A stretch of 64,000 bases of DNA from Pararge aegeria (GCF_905163445.1 NC_053196.1:15711501-15775500); one strand, 5' to 3'. Shown: positions 9,611 to 20,552, counted from the stretch's first letter. Numbers and translations: made by a program. The notes: generated by a model from the sequence alone, not told the origin.

Positions 9611-10004
9611 CGTACATAAGTATGATCTAAATATTTATACAATTTTTACTTCAGGTTTCGTACACATTATGTACTAGTTTAGATTTCAATATCACAGAAA
9701 CGCTATAATTAATATAAATCCCTACCAACTGTTTATAAGAATCAGAGTTTCCGCACGAGTTGTTTATATGAAAAATTTATATAAATACTGGAAGCTAATG
9801 CCTCTTTGATGACAGCTCAACCTTCACGTTCCACTACAGGTCAATATTATTTTTGTTTCGAGCACTTTATTAGAACTAAGCGATTTCTTTATTTGTGAGT
9901 TTTACGTTATTCAATTATCTTTGGTACACCAAACATAATTGAATTACGTAAAAGTCACAAATTTGATCTTGACGTTTGAGGTGAACTTAAAATAAAACAT
10001 TCTA

Positions 10005-10367
10005 TCCTACAGATTTTATAAATGTGAAAGTGTGGACGTTTGTTACACAATCACGCAAAAACGGCTGAACGGATTTGGATGACATTTGGCATACTTGTAG
10101 CCTTTGACATGGAAAAGAACGTAGGTTACGTCTTATACCGATTTCTTAAGAAGTTCCCGAGGGAAAATTGAAAGTTGTTTACGAAATAAGCCGCGGGCAG
10201 ACAGCTTTCAAATTTAGGTATACATGTCATCTATGCTATGAAAAAGGACATGTACTTTCTATACCAATCTCTCAAATAGTTCCTGTGGTAGGATTCAAAA
10301 TTGTAAACGAACGAAGCTTTAGAACTAATTCTGAAGTCCACGCAGACGAAGTCGCGGGCAGAAGCTA
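10005..10367 (+). mobile_element. Helitron-like element with TC...CTAG ends
   Basis: Starts TCCTAC directly after an A and ends GCTAG directly before a T, matching the Helitron rule of insertion between A and T with 5' TC and 3' CTRR. Just upstream of the CTAG the bases CGCAGACGAAGTCGCG can fold into the short 3' hairpin these elements carry. The interior is non-coding, so it is a non-autonomous copy of 363 bases. Confidence 0.68.
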
Positions 10368-10683
10368 GTTAAATATAAATTCTTCCTATATTACGTATAC
10401 CTATACCAGGATAAATCTCTTGGGAGGCGGCGGGTAGCTATTGGGCTAGCTACACGTCACTTCGCTAGCCTATCTACAGTCTGAAGAGAAGGGAAGGTTC
10501 AAGCTGTCCTGATCCCCTCCTCATTAGCACGGGAGCCCCACCAAATGGTTAGGATGGTTGGTACACGTAACGAGGTACACAGGGTATCTAACAAAGCCAA
10601 CAAGGGTACACGCCATGGTAGTTTTTAGTTTGGGTATACCCCCATTAGAGGGGGGAATCCCACATAACCTCCGTCCTACCCAA

Positions 10684-10745
10684 AGTTGCAATAAAGCTTA
10701 TACACCACGCCACCAAGGTTGCAATAAAGCTTATACACCACGCCA
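10684..10745 (+). repeat. 33-bp tandem repeat, two units
   Basis: GTTGCAATAAAGCTTATACA and CCACGCC recur with a 33-base period. They sit at the end of a GC-richer stretch (10420-10760) that looks like a retroelement fragment, but I cannot assign it to a family. Confidence 0.75.
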
Positions 10746-10834
10746 AAAAAAAAGAGGATAAATGGTAGTAGAGTTTAGGTGACAGAGTTCGTCAAGGAAA
10801 GAATTACTGCCATGTTTATTGGCATACTCATTAC

Positions 10835-11058
10835 GATGGCCGACTGACGTAGTTGGAGGTAACCTTTGTGATTCAAAAGTTTCAGAGTTTCTGATGGTTC
10901 GATTTTTCAAAAATGTTTATGATATGAACATAAATATTTTGAGTGTCTGGGTGTTTCTTTATATATTATGAGTATATATGTTTATTATTCATAAAATTAA
11001 TTAATCGGTTATCTTAGTAACCATAACACAAGCTACGCTTAATTTGGGACTAGATAGA
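10835..11058 (+). repeat. SINE family A copy, 3'-truncated
   Basis: The head is degenerate (GATGGCCGACTGACGTAGTTG) and the body runs to GGGACTAGATAGA, where it meets an inverted copy. Confidence 0.75.
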
Positions 11059-11168
11059 CAGAAATTGAAAAACATAAGTTCATCACAGAAACATTTTCCA
11101 GTTGGAATTAAACCCACAGCCTTGGACTCAGAAAGTAGGGTGGCTGCCCACTGCGTCAATCGGCCGTC
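11059..11168 (-). repeat. SINE family A head, inverted against previous copy
   Basis: Contains TCATCACAGAAACATTTTCC, a shortened B-box region and the head ending CGGCCGTC. It has no 3' half. With the copy at 10835 it forms an imperfect palindrome. Confidence 0.78.
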
Positions 11169-11452
11169 TAAAAAAATATACACCTAAGTTTCCTAAAGCC
11201 TTTTTAAAAGCATCCCTTATCTTATTACCGCCCTTCATGCATGGTCGGTTATTTTGTTCCTACAAAATATATCAACTAAAACTTTCCTACAATATATACG
11301 CGAGATAACTTTAAGATTAATGAAGCGACATAACCAATGAGCCGGACCAATTTCATCCTTATGTCATGTCATCCTGGTACCCACCAATGGAAAATAGGCT
11401 TTAAGCCTCAAAATATAGTACACTTTTAATTGATGTACATTATACATGAGTT

Positions 11453-11652
11453 CACTTTTGTCTGGTGGGGTGCTTTGGCCGCGGCTAGTTTTCCCCTACC
11501 GACAACGACGTGCCGCTAAGCGGTTCAGGTGCGATGTCGAGTGGAATCCGATTTGGGTTATGACTACCATACTCCATAACAGTTTAGCCCGCTACCATCT
11601 TAGACTGCATCATCTATAACCACCAGGTGAGATTGCAGTCAAGGACTAAAAA
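11453..11652 (+). repeat. SINE family B, 5'-truncated
   Basis: Contains GTCTGGTGGGGTGCTTTGG, CCGACAACGACGTGCCGCTA, TTAGCCCGCTACCATCTTAG and CACCAGGTGAGATTGCAGTC. The head is absent. Confidence 0.8.
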
Positions 11653-11779
11653 AATTTATCTTGTTTTTATAAGGTTAGCCATTACTCAGTGTGAAGTTAC
11701 TTATGTACAATAGTCTACCTAAAGAGTTTTTTTGCGAGAACTAATTTAAAAATAAGTTTTAAAAGCATTGTTATATGTT

Positions 11780-11860
11780 ATATTGATAGCCCAGTGGGTT
11801 AAACTGCAACTCCACTTTCGGGGGAGCGAGTTTGAATCCCGGCACGCAGCGTACTGCTAA
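11780..11860 (+). repeat. SINE family F head fragment
   Basis: tRNA-like head ATAGCCCAGTGGGTTAAACT with B box GAGTTTGAATCCCGG. The body is missing. Confidence 0.7.
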
Positions 11861-12128
11861 ATAGTCTACACCTACCTCGATAAATCAGATACCAAAAATA
11901 AAGTTTTGTCAAACGCACTGGAATTGCCAAATATACAAACCTATGATATTAAGTGCATATAGTATTTCAGCATAGTTAAACAAATGTGGAAAGAGAAAGA
12001 GGTGTGGGTGAACAATATATGTGTTCTTGCGCTTGGAGCTTTACTTACCCACTAATTGAATCCTTCAATCACGTAAACATATACATTAAATAAATATAAA
12101 TAAATATATTACGACAATACGCACATCG

Positions 12129-12550
12129 AACCAAACACACCGTGTTTGTCACAAGTCTCCGAAACATGGTCGCTAACTATGGGCCTCATAAGAAGGCTCA
12201 GAGTCACGGGCGAAAGAGAGAGCTTATGCTCAGAGTATCTCTTCGTGATAAAATCAGAAATGTGGAGATCCGTAGAAGAACCAGAGTTACCGACATAGCT
12301 CAACGAGTCGCGAAGCTTAAGTGGCGATAGGCGGGGCACATCGTTCGGAGGAGGGATGGACGTTGGGGTCTGTATGGGTGCTGGAATGGCAGCCCCGCAC
12401 TGGTAAACGCAGCGTTGGTCGACCGCCGACGAGGTTGACGGTGGACCACTGGATTCAAGCGGCACCAAACCGTGGAATTTGGAACTCCCTAAAAAAGACC
12501 TATGTCCAGCAGTGGACGTCTATCGGTTGATATGATGATGATGATGAATT
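12129..12550 (+). repeat. RTE-clade LINE 3' end, inserted in SINE A
   Basis: Encodes parts of the RTE ORF2 C-terminus in shifted frames: SLRDKIRNVEIRRRTRVTD, VAKLKWR, then RTGKRSVGRPPTR and YVQQWTSIG. It ends in GATGATGATGATGAA. The bases CACATCG flank both sides (12122-12128 and 12553-12559), a likely 7-base target duplication. The left end is truncated, as expected of target-primed reverse transcription. Confidence 0.82.
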
Positions 12551-12563
12551 CACACATCGCCAC

Positions 12564-12705
12564 CAGTGGCGTGGATAGGGTTTTGACCAGGGTACGCATA
12601 AAGCAGGTAAATGGCATTTAATGGAAAAAATCCCCTCCAACACGAGTGATATAAAATAATTTGGGTATGCAGTGCTTTTGTGCATGTGTGAAGTGCACGC
12701 CACTG
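12564..12705. mobile_element. hAT-type MITE with 8-bp target duplication
   Basis: 142 bases with terminal inverted repeats CAGTGGCGTG and CACGCCACTG, flanked on both sides by ATCGCCAC (12556-12563 and 12706-12713). An 8-base duplication and CAGTG-type TIRs are the hallmark of hAT transposons. It is inserted in the body of a SINE A copy, so removing it and one duplication restores the SINE. It has no coding capacity and needs a transposase in trans. Confidence 0.9.
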
Positions 12706-12864
12706 ATCGCCACCTATAAACGTAGCTTGTGTTATGTGTACTACGATAACTAAATATATTATGACACAGACATATTCCACTTCCACCGTTCACGGCGGCT
12801 CGCTGTTCTGTGGTAGAATGGTGCCAGAGAAACGAGATTATGAAGTTCCAAATGGCGAAAATGA

Positions 12865-13124
12865 ATCGCCGACTGGCGCAGTGGGCAGCGACCCTGCTTT
12901 CGGAGTCAAAGGCCGTGGGTTCGATTCCCACAACTGGAAAATGTTGGTGTGATGAACATGAATGTTTTTCAGTGTCTGGGTTTTTATCTGTATATTATAA
13001 GAATCTATTATTCATAAAAATATTCATCAGTCATCTTAGTACCCATAACACAAGCTACGCTTACTTTGATGCTAGGTGGCGATGTGTGTATCGTCGTAGT
13101 ATATTTATATGTTATTTATTTATT
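12865..13124 (+). repeat. SINE family A copy, full length
   Basis: Clean head CGCCGACTGGCGCAGTGGG, B box GGTTCGATTCCC, body and TATATTTATA tail. Confidence 0.9.
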
Positions 13125-13339
13125 ATCAGTTTCAAAGTATTGTGAAGTATACTAATGACATATGAATCAAGTTCGATCGTTTAAGTGGAGCCATTTTTGC
13201 TTTAACTGGACCGCCGACCTTTTCTGTCTGGCCTATAATAGTATTCAGGTCAAATGGCTCGAACGAAACCTGACCCTTAAATAAATAATACTTAAACATT
13301 GGTACATGAGGATACAGTCTTAGACATCATACTAACCTG

Positions 13340-13398
13340 TGGGCAATTATGAACATTAAGCTTAATTTGCTATACTCCGCAGAAAGGTCTGATAATAA
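13340..13398 (+). repeat. Family E fragment
   Basis: Contains ATTAAGCTTAATTTGCTATA and CTCCGCAGAAAGG only. Confidence 0.6.
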
Positions 13399-13413
13399 AT
13401 AAAAAGCCGTTTT

Positions 13414-13756
13414 TTGTATATTACAGCTAATAGGCCTGATATAGTGCTAGTCGATCGATCAGTGCGCCGTGCAATAATTGTTGACAGTACTGTTCCACAT
13501 GACGATAATCTGGTGAAAGCCGAAAAGGAAAAAGTATCTAAATCCTTGGACCTTGCTCACGAGATTACCGCCACGTGGAATGTTGAGTCGACCGTTATTG
13601 TTCCGATATTCGTTTCAGTCTGGTCTTCTCGCGAAATGCTTCGACCAACATCTTAAGAAGCTTTCGCTTGGTTGTTGGAACAAGGGTCGGATACAGAAGG
13701 CAGTAGTCCTTGAAACGGCGCGTATTGTGAGGAGGTTCCTCCCTCTGGAGCCCTGA
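13414..13756 (+). pseudogene. LINE ORF2 C-terminus, frameshifted
   Basis: The first frame reads NRPDIVLVDRSVRRAIIVDS, PHDDNLVKAEKEK and LDLAHEITATWNVES. At about 13620 homology jumps to another frame reading LLAKCFDQHLKKLSLG, RIQKAVVLETARIVRRF and a stop after LEP. This is the C-terminal region of a non-LTR retrotransposon polyprotein I know from lepidopteran genomes, but I cannot name its clade with confidence. The frameshift makes the copy dead. A GC-rich AAAGCCCCGCAAGCGGAGGG and an A-rich 3' end follow to about 13890. Confidence 0.7.
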
Positions 13757-14138
13757 CCGCCGGTTGATTGAGCATTCAAAAGCCCCGCAAGCGGAGGGTC
13801 GATGTTTTTTTTTTATAAATTTTTAATAGTTCTTTTTATTTTATTTTTAAGCATTGTTAGGGATTAAAAAAAAAAAAAAAGTATAAATGATAGATTAAGG
13901 CTAAAATAAAAAGCCTTTTTATCCTATCATCTCTAACATGACTTAAAATATTGTTATTAAGTTAGTACACAATTATATCCTTACATATACATCGTTAGTT
14001 TGGTTGCTCAGTAATTTTTATAATGATTATCTTAGGAAATATGAGCCGCTTCTCGGCTAAAGGCTTCCCCCAACCTTTTCCACATTTCTCTTTCCTTGCC
14101 TTGCGTCATCCAATCGCAAGAGTGTATAAAAGAGTTTA

Positions 14139-14366
14139 TAGCACTTTATAATTTCTTCAATCCTTATATTCCGGACCAAACAGATCTTCGGCAGTATGTA
14201 CCGTCTACGCACGTTACGCTTCGAAACCGCAGCATCCTCTGGAGATATTGACTTTACAGTGAATATTTGATACAGATTCTCCTGCTTTTCGCGGAGTAAA
14301 GCAATTCAAGCTGACTTTTCATAATATATCATGGGAGCAAAGTAACGCCTGCTTCTATCCTATAGT
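14139..14366. repeat. Family E, palindromic copy
   Basis: Positions 14139-14270 carry the second half of the element in + orientation (CAAACAGATCTTCGGCAGTA, GAGATATTGACTTTACAGTG). Positions 14271-14366 carry the first half in − orientation (AGATTCTCCTGCTTTTCGCG, AACGCCTGCTTCTATCC). Confidence 0.75.
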
Positions 14367-14377
14367 GTAAGCATTCA

Positions 14378-14682
14378 CTTTTTTTTTATTCCACTACAAG
14401 TTAGCCTTTAACTGCAATCTCACTGAGTACTAAGTGATGATGCAGTCTAAGTTGGTAGCGGGCTAACCTGTTAGGGAGTAAGGTAGTCATACCCTAATCG
14501 GTTTCTACGCGACATCGCACCGGAACACTAAATCGCTTAGCAGCACGTCTTTATCGGTGGGGCGGTAACTGCCACCAGACAAAAATTCAGTAATTTTAAA
14601 TTCCCAAATTGCCCTTGGCGGAAATCGAACACGGGACGTCCTACTTAAATTCACAGCGCTCACTGTTGCACCAGGGAGGTCG
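14378..14682 (-). repeat. SINE family B, full length
   Basis: The tail TTTTTTTTATTCCACTACAA is at the low end and the head CACTGTTGCACCAGGGAGGT at the high end. The B box is degenerate (GAAATCGAACACGGG). Confidence 0.87.
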
Positions 14683-15339
14683 ATATATACCTTACACTCT
14701 TACTCCTTTTATTTGAAGATGATAAAGAACCTATAACAATGCTGGAACTAAGGCCTCGGATGCCCAAAATCACCACGCTGGACCGCCGGTTTGGCCATCT
14801 TAGTAAATTGTAGTAGTGGCACAGATGATGCTTTAGGGATGATAACCTTCCTTGATAGATAGACTATCCCACACACAAAGATTTGAACTAGTAGTTCCAC
14901 CAAACAGACGCCTCAGCTTTATAAAACTTGGTATCGATTTTTATTTATAAACCCTGGGCGTTCAGTTCCATCGCAGGTTATAAGAAAAAAGCCTATTTCC
15001 TTTGTTACATTGATTTTGTAATTAAGAAGCCCAACTAATGATTTGTCCCGACTAATTACGAGCGGAGCAAGTTTTGGTAGAAGATTAATCGCTATCAGAA
15101 TTAACGGAAGTCCCTAAATTGAAAGATATTGCATCGCGGAACAATTTATTACCGTGTAATTAAACTTCTGCGGTGGAGTAAGTAGAGCCCGAATTATCTA
15201 CCTATATACTATTACTTGAAGCTTAACTTTGTATCCCTTTTAACGAAAATTGCGTGGACGGAGGAATATGGAATTTTCTACACCTATAGTTTACATACTA
15301 AAAATAATAAAATTTTGTGTAATAAATAGGTAATTTTGA

Positions 15340-15648
15340 CGACCTCCTTGGCGCAGTGGTGAGCGCTGTGAATTGAAGTAGGAGGTCCCGGGTGCGATTC
15401 CCTAAAGGGGCAATTTGGGAATTTATAGTTTCTGAATTTTCTCTGGTCTTGTCTGGTGGGAGGCTTTGGCCGTGGCTAGTTACCATCCTACCGTGATTCA
15501 GTATTCCGGTGCGATGTCGCGTAGAAAACTATTAGGGATATGTCTACCATACTCCCTAGGTTAGCTGCTACCATTTTAGACTTCATCATCACTTACCACC
15601 AGGTGAGGTTGCAGGTCAAGGGCTAACTTGTAGAAGAAAAATAAAAAC
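15340..15648 (+). repeat. SINE family B, full length
   Basis: Head GACCTCCTTGGCGCAGTGGT, B box CCCGGGTGCGATTCC, body GGTGGGAGGCTTTGGCCGTG, and 3' end CACCAGGTGAGGTTGCAGGT with an A-rich tail. Confidence 0.9.
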
Positions 15649-15779
15649 GAGAGTAATTTTCAATTTCAATATCAGATAAGTAGTGCCAATCTAGAGTGGA
15701 GAAGAAGAAGAAAAAGAAGAATAAAGACCTTTACTTGCACATACAAATAGTAAGCTAGGTTAACAATACTAACGATGAT

Positions 15780-15930
15780 ACAAAATATATGCGCAAATGC
15801 GGCCTTATGGCTTGAAGCGATCTCTTCCAGACAACCTTTGGTTGAAGTGTTTTTTCAACCTTTATTACATAAAACGGGATAGTGCAAAACCCAAATTTGT
15901 TAATTATATACATTACGTATACTATATATA
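15780..15930 (-). repeat. LINE 3' UTR fragment (family M)
   Basis: Carries the family signature: GCGGCCTTAT, then the remains of a hairpin, then GATCTCTTCCAGACAACCTT. One of about seven 3' UTR pieces of the LINE whose ORF2 end lies at 61674-62282. Confidence 0.65.
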
Positions 15931-16287
15931 CTAATATTATAAATATAGGTAGTTAAAACATTTATGTATATATAAATATATTAAATACATACTCGTATTA
16001 CCATTTAAACATATAAACAAAGAGTGGTGGGCCTCACTTATATATTTTAGTGAAAAACTAAAGGTTGCTGATGGTTGATGACAATGATTCTTCTTTGCTG
16101 GTGCCAACGTGAAAACAACTAAATTACCATCATAAGTTTAAAAACCAAAGTTTTAAAATCCATAAAAATTTATATGAAAATCCTTCGCATGCGAATTCAA
16201 ATGCAAGCTCTAACCTAAATACTCCGCATTCAGGCGCAGTGACTGTAAAATCCATAAAAATCCACTCCTATATAATTGAAATAAAAA

Positions 16288-16521
16288 TTGAAAATGCTCA
16301 CTCAAGTTTTGCCTTTTGCCATTCGCGAAGTGAAATTTTCAGACTATTACGTTTCGAAAGAGCCTGAAGGTTTTTCGCCTTATCTTTGTAATACGAGATC
16401 TCTGGAGCAATTGAGATTGACACTGAATTGGCAATTAAAAAAAACGGGAAACTGGATACAGGTATTTCAATTAGAGGATCGATTACTTAAACTTTCACCT
16501 AGCTCCAATTTCAAAGATTAA
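16288..16521 (+). other. Unassigned 77-codon ORF
   Basis: Open frame of 77 codons beginning MKMLTQVLPFAIREVKFSDY. It contains no motif or repeat family I recognise, and no splice-site pair or second copy is evident. It may be chance or the edge of an unlisted element. Low confidence that it is coding. Confidence 0.15.
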
Positions 16522-16555
16522 AAGATTCGTTCAAGGATCTTCTTTTACGTAAAAC

Positions 16556-16622
16556 TCTTGCTAGAGTGGTTGCGATCATTTTGAAGTAGGTCCCGGGTTT
16601 GATTCCCAGCAGGAGCAATTTT
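16556..16622 (+). repeat. SINE head fragment (family B-like)
   Basis: GAAGTAGGTCCCGGGTTTGA and TTCCCAGCAGGAGCAATTTT match the head of family B. It is followed directly by the A/T-rich tail of an inverted family A copy. Confidence 0.6.
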
Positions 16623-16776
16623 AAATAAATTAATAAATAAATAAATATAGTACGACAATGCCATACACACCGCCATCTAGCCCCAAAGTAAGCGTAGCTT
16701 GTGTTATGGGTGCTAAAATGACTGATGAATATTTTTTCACTGAATAATATACATAAATACTGATAAAATATAATAC
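16623..16776 (-). repeat. SINE family A, head missing
   Basis: Tail (AATA)n, then ACACCGCCATCTAGCCCC and GCGTAGCTTGTGTTATGGG. It stops before the tRNA-like head. Confidence 0.85.
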
Positions 16777-17118
16777 TGATAAAAAAACCGCGTACGAAGC
16801 CGCGGGAAACAGCTGGTTTGGGTACACTACTGATTAGTCACTGGACAAAGGAAGCATACTAAAGTTTACAGGGTTAATTTTCGCCACCCTTAATTTTTTT
16901 AGAGTTGGTTCAGAATCGATATCTAATTGCAGAAACAGAGGACATGCCTTTTCTTAACTACTTAAGTGTTGAAACAACTGCAAAATAGATAAAAACGTTA
17001 ACTTACATAGGTATAAATGCACTAGATAATAAGAGATGTCTTCACGTTTTCATATTTTAGGAACTTTTGGTTTTTCGTTGATTGATAGCAGCGTCCTCTC
17101 TGCTACTACTGAGGTAAT

Positions 17119-17226
17119 TATTAGCGCTTAGCGGGCCATCTTTGTCGGGAGGGTGGTAACTAGCGACGGCCAAAGAAAATTCCCACCAGACCAGTCCAGA
17201 GAAAATTTGGAAATTGTAATTCCAAA
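17119..17226 (-). repeat. SINE family B fragment
   Basis: Contains GGGTGGTAACTAGCGACGG and CCCACCAGACCAGTCCAGAG from the middle of family B. It runs directly into a SINE A head. Confidence 0.7.
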
Positions 17227-17230
17227 ATTT

Positions 17231-17358
17231 GACGGCCGATTGGCGCAGTGGGCAGCGACCCTGCTTACTGAATCAAAAGCCGTGGGTTCGATTCCCACAA
17301 CTGGCAAATGTTTGTGTGATGAACAGGAATGTTTTTCAGTGTCTGGGTGTTTATATCT
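17231..17358 (+). repeat. SINE family A, 3'-truncated
   Basis: Perfect-looking head GACGGCCGATTGGCGCAGTG with B box GGTTCGATTCCC. The copy stops after TGTCTGGGTGTTTATAT. Confidence 0.88.
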
Positions 17359-17359
17359 T

Positions 17360-17502
17360 TTATTTTTAGAAAGTTTAATTTTTTAATGATAACTTTATTT
17401 TTTAATTTTTTATTTGTGAAACTCGTACCTTATATGTTAATTGCTATGTGTTGTTTTTATCCCAAATAAAAGATTTTATTATTATTATTATTATTATTAT
17501 TA
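17360..17502 (+). repeat. LINE 3' UTR tail with (ATT)n
   Basis: T-rich 3' UTR-like stretch ending CCCAAATAAAAGATTTTATT and seven or more ATT units. The AATAAA and simple repeat end suggest an orphan non-LTR tail. Confidence 0.5.
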
Positions 17503-17869
17503 TATGAAACCGTACATTTAACAGGTTAAAAAGCAGCCTATGTGTTAATCCAGGGTATAATCTACCTCAATTCCAAAATTCAGTCAAATTGTTTCAGTAG
17601 TTATTGCATGAAAGTGTAACAAACATCCATCCATCCATCCATACAAACGCATTTATAATATTCATAGGAAGAACGGATCTCAGAACGGAGATTCTTCTGT
17701 CTCGAAATTCTCAGCCTTTAATGTGCAAGAAGATATATTATTTCTATTTTTTTATTTCTTATAGAAAACCTGAATTAACCATTATCTTTTCTTTTGATCT
17801 TAAAAAATAATCTTAACCGAACCTAGCCATCCCGCCATTTTAATTACTGAACAATTTCCTCGGCCCATC

Positions 17870-18098
17870 CCGATGGAATGGGATGGCGATCCCGCACCGG
17901 AAAACGCAGCGATCCGGTGCCAACTCGCGTAAAACTGTCGTTTAAGCTTTGATTTTATACATAAACGTTAAATTTACAAGTTATTTTTTTTATTGCACTA
18001 TTGGGCCTTCGGCTCAGAATCGTGGAACTTGGAACTCCCTACAAAAGACCTATGTCCAGCAGTGGACGTCTATCGGTTGATGTGATGATGATGATGAT
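17870..18098 (+). repeat. RTE-clade LINE 3' end, interrupted
   Basis: Positions 17885-17920 (CCCGCACCGGAAAACGCAGC) and 18000-18098 (GGAACTTGGAACTCCCTAC, CTATGTCCAGCAGTGGACGT, then GATGATGATGATGATG) match the RTE end at 12129-12550. The middle is replaced by unrelated T-rich DNA. Confidence 0.7.
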
Positions 18099-18342
18099 GA
18101 CTATTAAGCCCTAGATTGTTATCTCACCTGCTACTGCCGTTACCAGGTTATCCAAGATGGTATCGGATAAGTGATATATCAGTAATGTAACTGATATCAA
18201 TAATATACTAAAGTGTATCTGAATGTTTCCTACTACTTTTTTACCCTTGGTTTAAAAACTGGCCTAATTATGACGAAATTCGTCACAAAGATAGCTGTTT
18301 CCTGGAGATAGATTTAAGATACCTTTTCTCTCTAGAAAGCAC

Positions 18343-18380
18343 CAACTAGTTGGTGGCACCGCTGCGCCACCAACTAGTTG
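18343..18380. repeat. 15-bp perfect hairpin, 8-nt loop
   Basis: CAACTAGTTGGTGGC at 18343-18357 and its exact reverse complement at 18366-18380 flank the loop ACCGCTGC. Each arm also contains the palindrome CAACTAGTTG. Confidence 0.9.
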
Positions 18381-18965
18381 CACGAGTAGGAATTGTAATT
18401 CCTCGTCCTACCATTGAGTCCGGATGATGCTCGGTTTAACTAGTTAACTACCCTTTAATAGTATATTACTTCATAATATTATGCTTAATTAATAGTTGTT
18501 GGTTGGTTTTATATCGTAGCCTAATGAAAATAGGACCACATACTAAGTTTCAAACTAAAAAAAAATTAATATGCTTTTTAAGAAATAACAAAGTCCTGAG
18601 GTTGTAGAGTCTGCAAACATACATACTAAACGTTTCAAAAGTGCTTATAAAGTAGGCATACTTGAAATAAATGACTTTGAATGAAATTAAAAAACATTTA
18701 CGTAAAAAAAATGCAACCGAATTGATAACATCCTCCTCCTTGTTTAAAGTCGGCTTAAAATATGAGTAAATTTATTGAACAAGTTACAAGAAAATTACCA
18801 GCATAATATTTTAGAGTTATTTGTAAAGGGAAGTTAAGTAGAGTATCTTCCGGACTCAGTGGAACGATGATAATTCCTTCTCGTACTACTGGTGGACCGA
18901 GTTGATGACGAGAAGTAAGCGGAAAGCACCCGAAGATTTACCCGAAGAAACACAAGGAATTTTAA

Positions 18966-19740
18966 ATCATTCAAAGTCAAAGTCAAACTAAAATATTTCT
19001 TTACTCAAATAGGCACATAGATGGCACTTTATGCGTAATACATGTTAAATATGATATAAAAGTGAGTTGATGGCGATAACTAAATTCGTAAACTTAAAAC
19101 CAAAGCTACTAGGGTTCCAAACGCACGGTCTAAGAAGAACCAACAACAAACTTAGCCGGTTATTTTTTTTGTTATCACCAGCTCACATTGTCATTTAAAA
19201 CTATTATAGAAGCAACCTGGATAGAGCAATAATTTACAAACAAGCATTTTTATCGTTGACGTAGTCCTTAATACTATAATAGGACTTTTCTATTATGACG
19301 GCCGAATGGCGCAGTGGGCAGCGATCCTGCTTACTGACACCTTAGCCGTGGGTTCGATTCCCACAACTGGAAAATGTTTGTGTGCTAAACATGATTGTTT
19401 TTCAGTGTTTATCTGTATATTATGAGTATTTGTGTGTATTATATTCAACAGCTATCTTAGTACCCATAACACAAGCTATGCTTACTTTGGGGCTAGATGG
19501 CGATGTGTGTATTGTCGTAGTATATTTATTTATTTATTAGCTTGCGTTTAATACGTAATTTTTAAGAGACATCTCCAAGATATCAACTGGTAGCTTATTG
19601 TAAAATGGTATACAACCTCCTTAAGATTTGTAGTAAAATATGCCTTTACAGGCATTTACAATTTGCGAAGAGAAATTCACAGGGAATGGTAGCTGGGAAT
19701 ACAATTTGAAGTTCCCAGTAAAAGTTCTACAGCCTACCTG
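18966..19740 (-). repeat. LINE 3' end (family C), split by a SINE
   Basis: On the − strand this is a 3' UTR ending in a TTTGACTTTGA-type tail (at 18966). Blocks shared with 23852-24275 include CGTAAACTTAAAAC, GGGTTCCAAA, TAGTCCTT with ATAATAGGACTTT, and AAGAGACATCTCCAAGAT. SINE A at 19297-19540 interrupts it. Confidence 0.8.
19297..19540 (+). repeat. SINE family A, inserted in family C LINE
   Basis: Head GACGGCCGAATGGCGCAGTG, B box GGTTCGATTCCC and tail TATATTTATTTATTTATTA. Comparison with the unbroken family C copy at 24180 fixes the insertion point after GGACTTTTCTAT. Confidence 0.9.
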
Positions 19741-20189
19741 CTACGCTAGGAAGGTTTAGCTGTCATCATTAAACATATTCAGTCTTGTTAAGGTACATCT
19801 CCCCATCCGCAGCTACACGATACGTCGGGTAAATTATCAAAAGAGCCGGTGGTCAGTTATATTAAGCAATTAGACTCCAATCAATCATCACACGCTTGGA
19901 CGGTCACTTTGCGTACACTAATTGCCTGCAAGCGATCCATTATTGGCACTGCATTTTGAAATAGTTACCTAAATTGGGCCTAAATTTGTCGACAGATCCA
20001 TGAAAATGAGATACCTCGGGCAAATAATCAAACTTCAAGCATTATGATATCCAACCCTAACTAATAGTACTTGAGTGGTTGCATAAATTAATGCAGCAAA
20101 TGTACATATGAATTTTGATTCCCATACATTGTTATGCACACACTCACAAACATACACACAAACTATGACTTCCATACTTTATGATGGTA

Positions 20190-20552
20190 CTATTTTCTGC
20201 CCGCGACTTCATCTGCGCGGACTTCAGAATTGGGTCTATAGCTTCGCTCGTTAACAATCTTTAATCCTGCCACGGGAAATATTTGAGAGATCGGTTTAGA
20301 AAGAACATGTCCTTCTCATAGCACAGCTAACATGCATACCAAACTTCTAAGCTGTCTGCCCGCGCCTTAGCTCGTAAATAATTATCAATTTCCCCTCGGG
20401 AACGTCTTAAGGAATCGAAATAAAAGGTAGACTACGTTCTTTTCCATGACATAGGCAACATTCGTGCCAAATTTCATTAAAATCGGTTCAGTCGTTTTTG
20501 CGAGATTCAGTAACAAAGAACCACACTTTCCTATTTATAATATTAGTAGGAT
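20190..20552 (-). mobile_element. Helitron-like element, close relative of 10005-10367
   Basis: Reverse-complement order: TTTCTGCCCGCGACTTCATC, CACGGGAAATATTTGAGAGA, CTCGGGAACGTCTTAAGGAA and TATTTATAATATTAGTAGGA. The termini are more decayed than in the 10-kb copy. No ORF. Confidence 0.62.

Larger units (their letters stand above)
12091..12752 (-). repeat. SINE family A copy split by two insertions
   Basis: The SINE tail (12091-12128), a 13-base middle (12551-12563) and part of the body (12714-12752, GTAGCTTGTGTTATG) are one − strand copy. It is interrupted first by an RTE 3' end and then by a hAT-type MITE. The tRNA-like head is absent. Confidence 0.75.

Noticed and set aside
12109..12952. 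Several overlapping ORFs of 60-143 codons on both strands
   Set aside because: They fall in nested SINE, RTE and MITE sequence. Only the RTE C-terminal pieces have protein homology.
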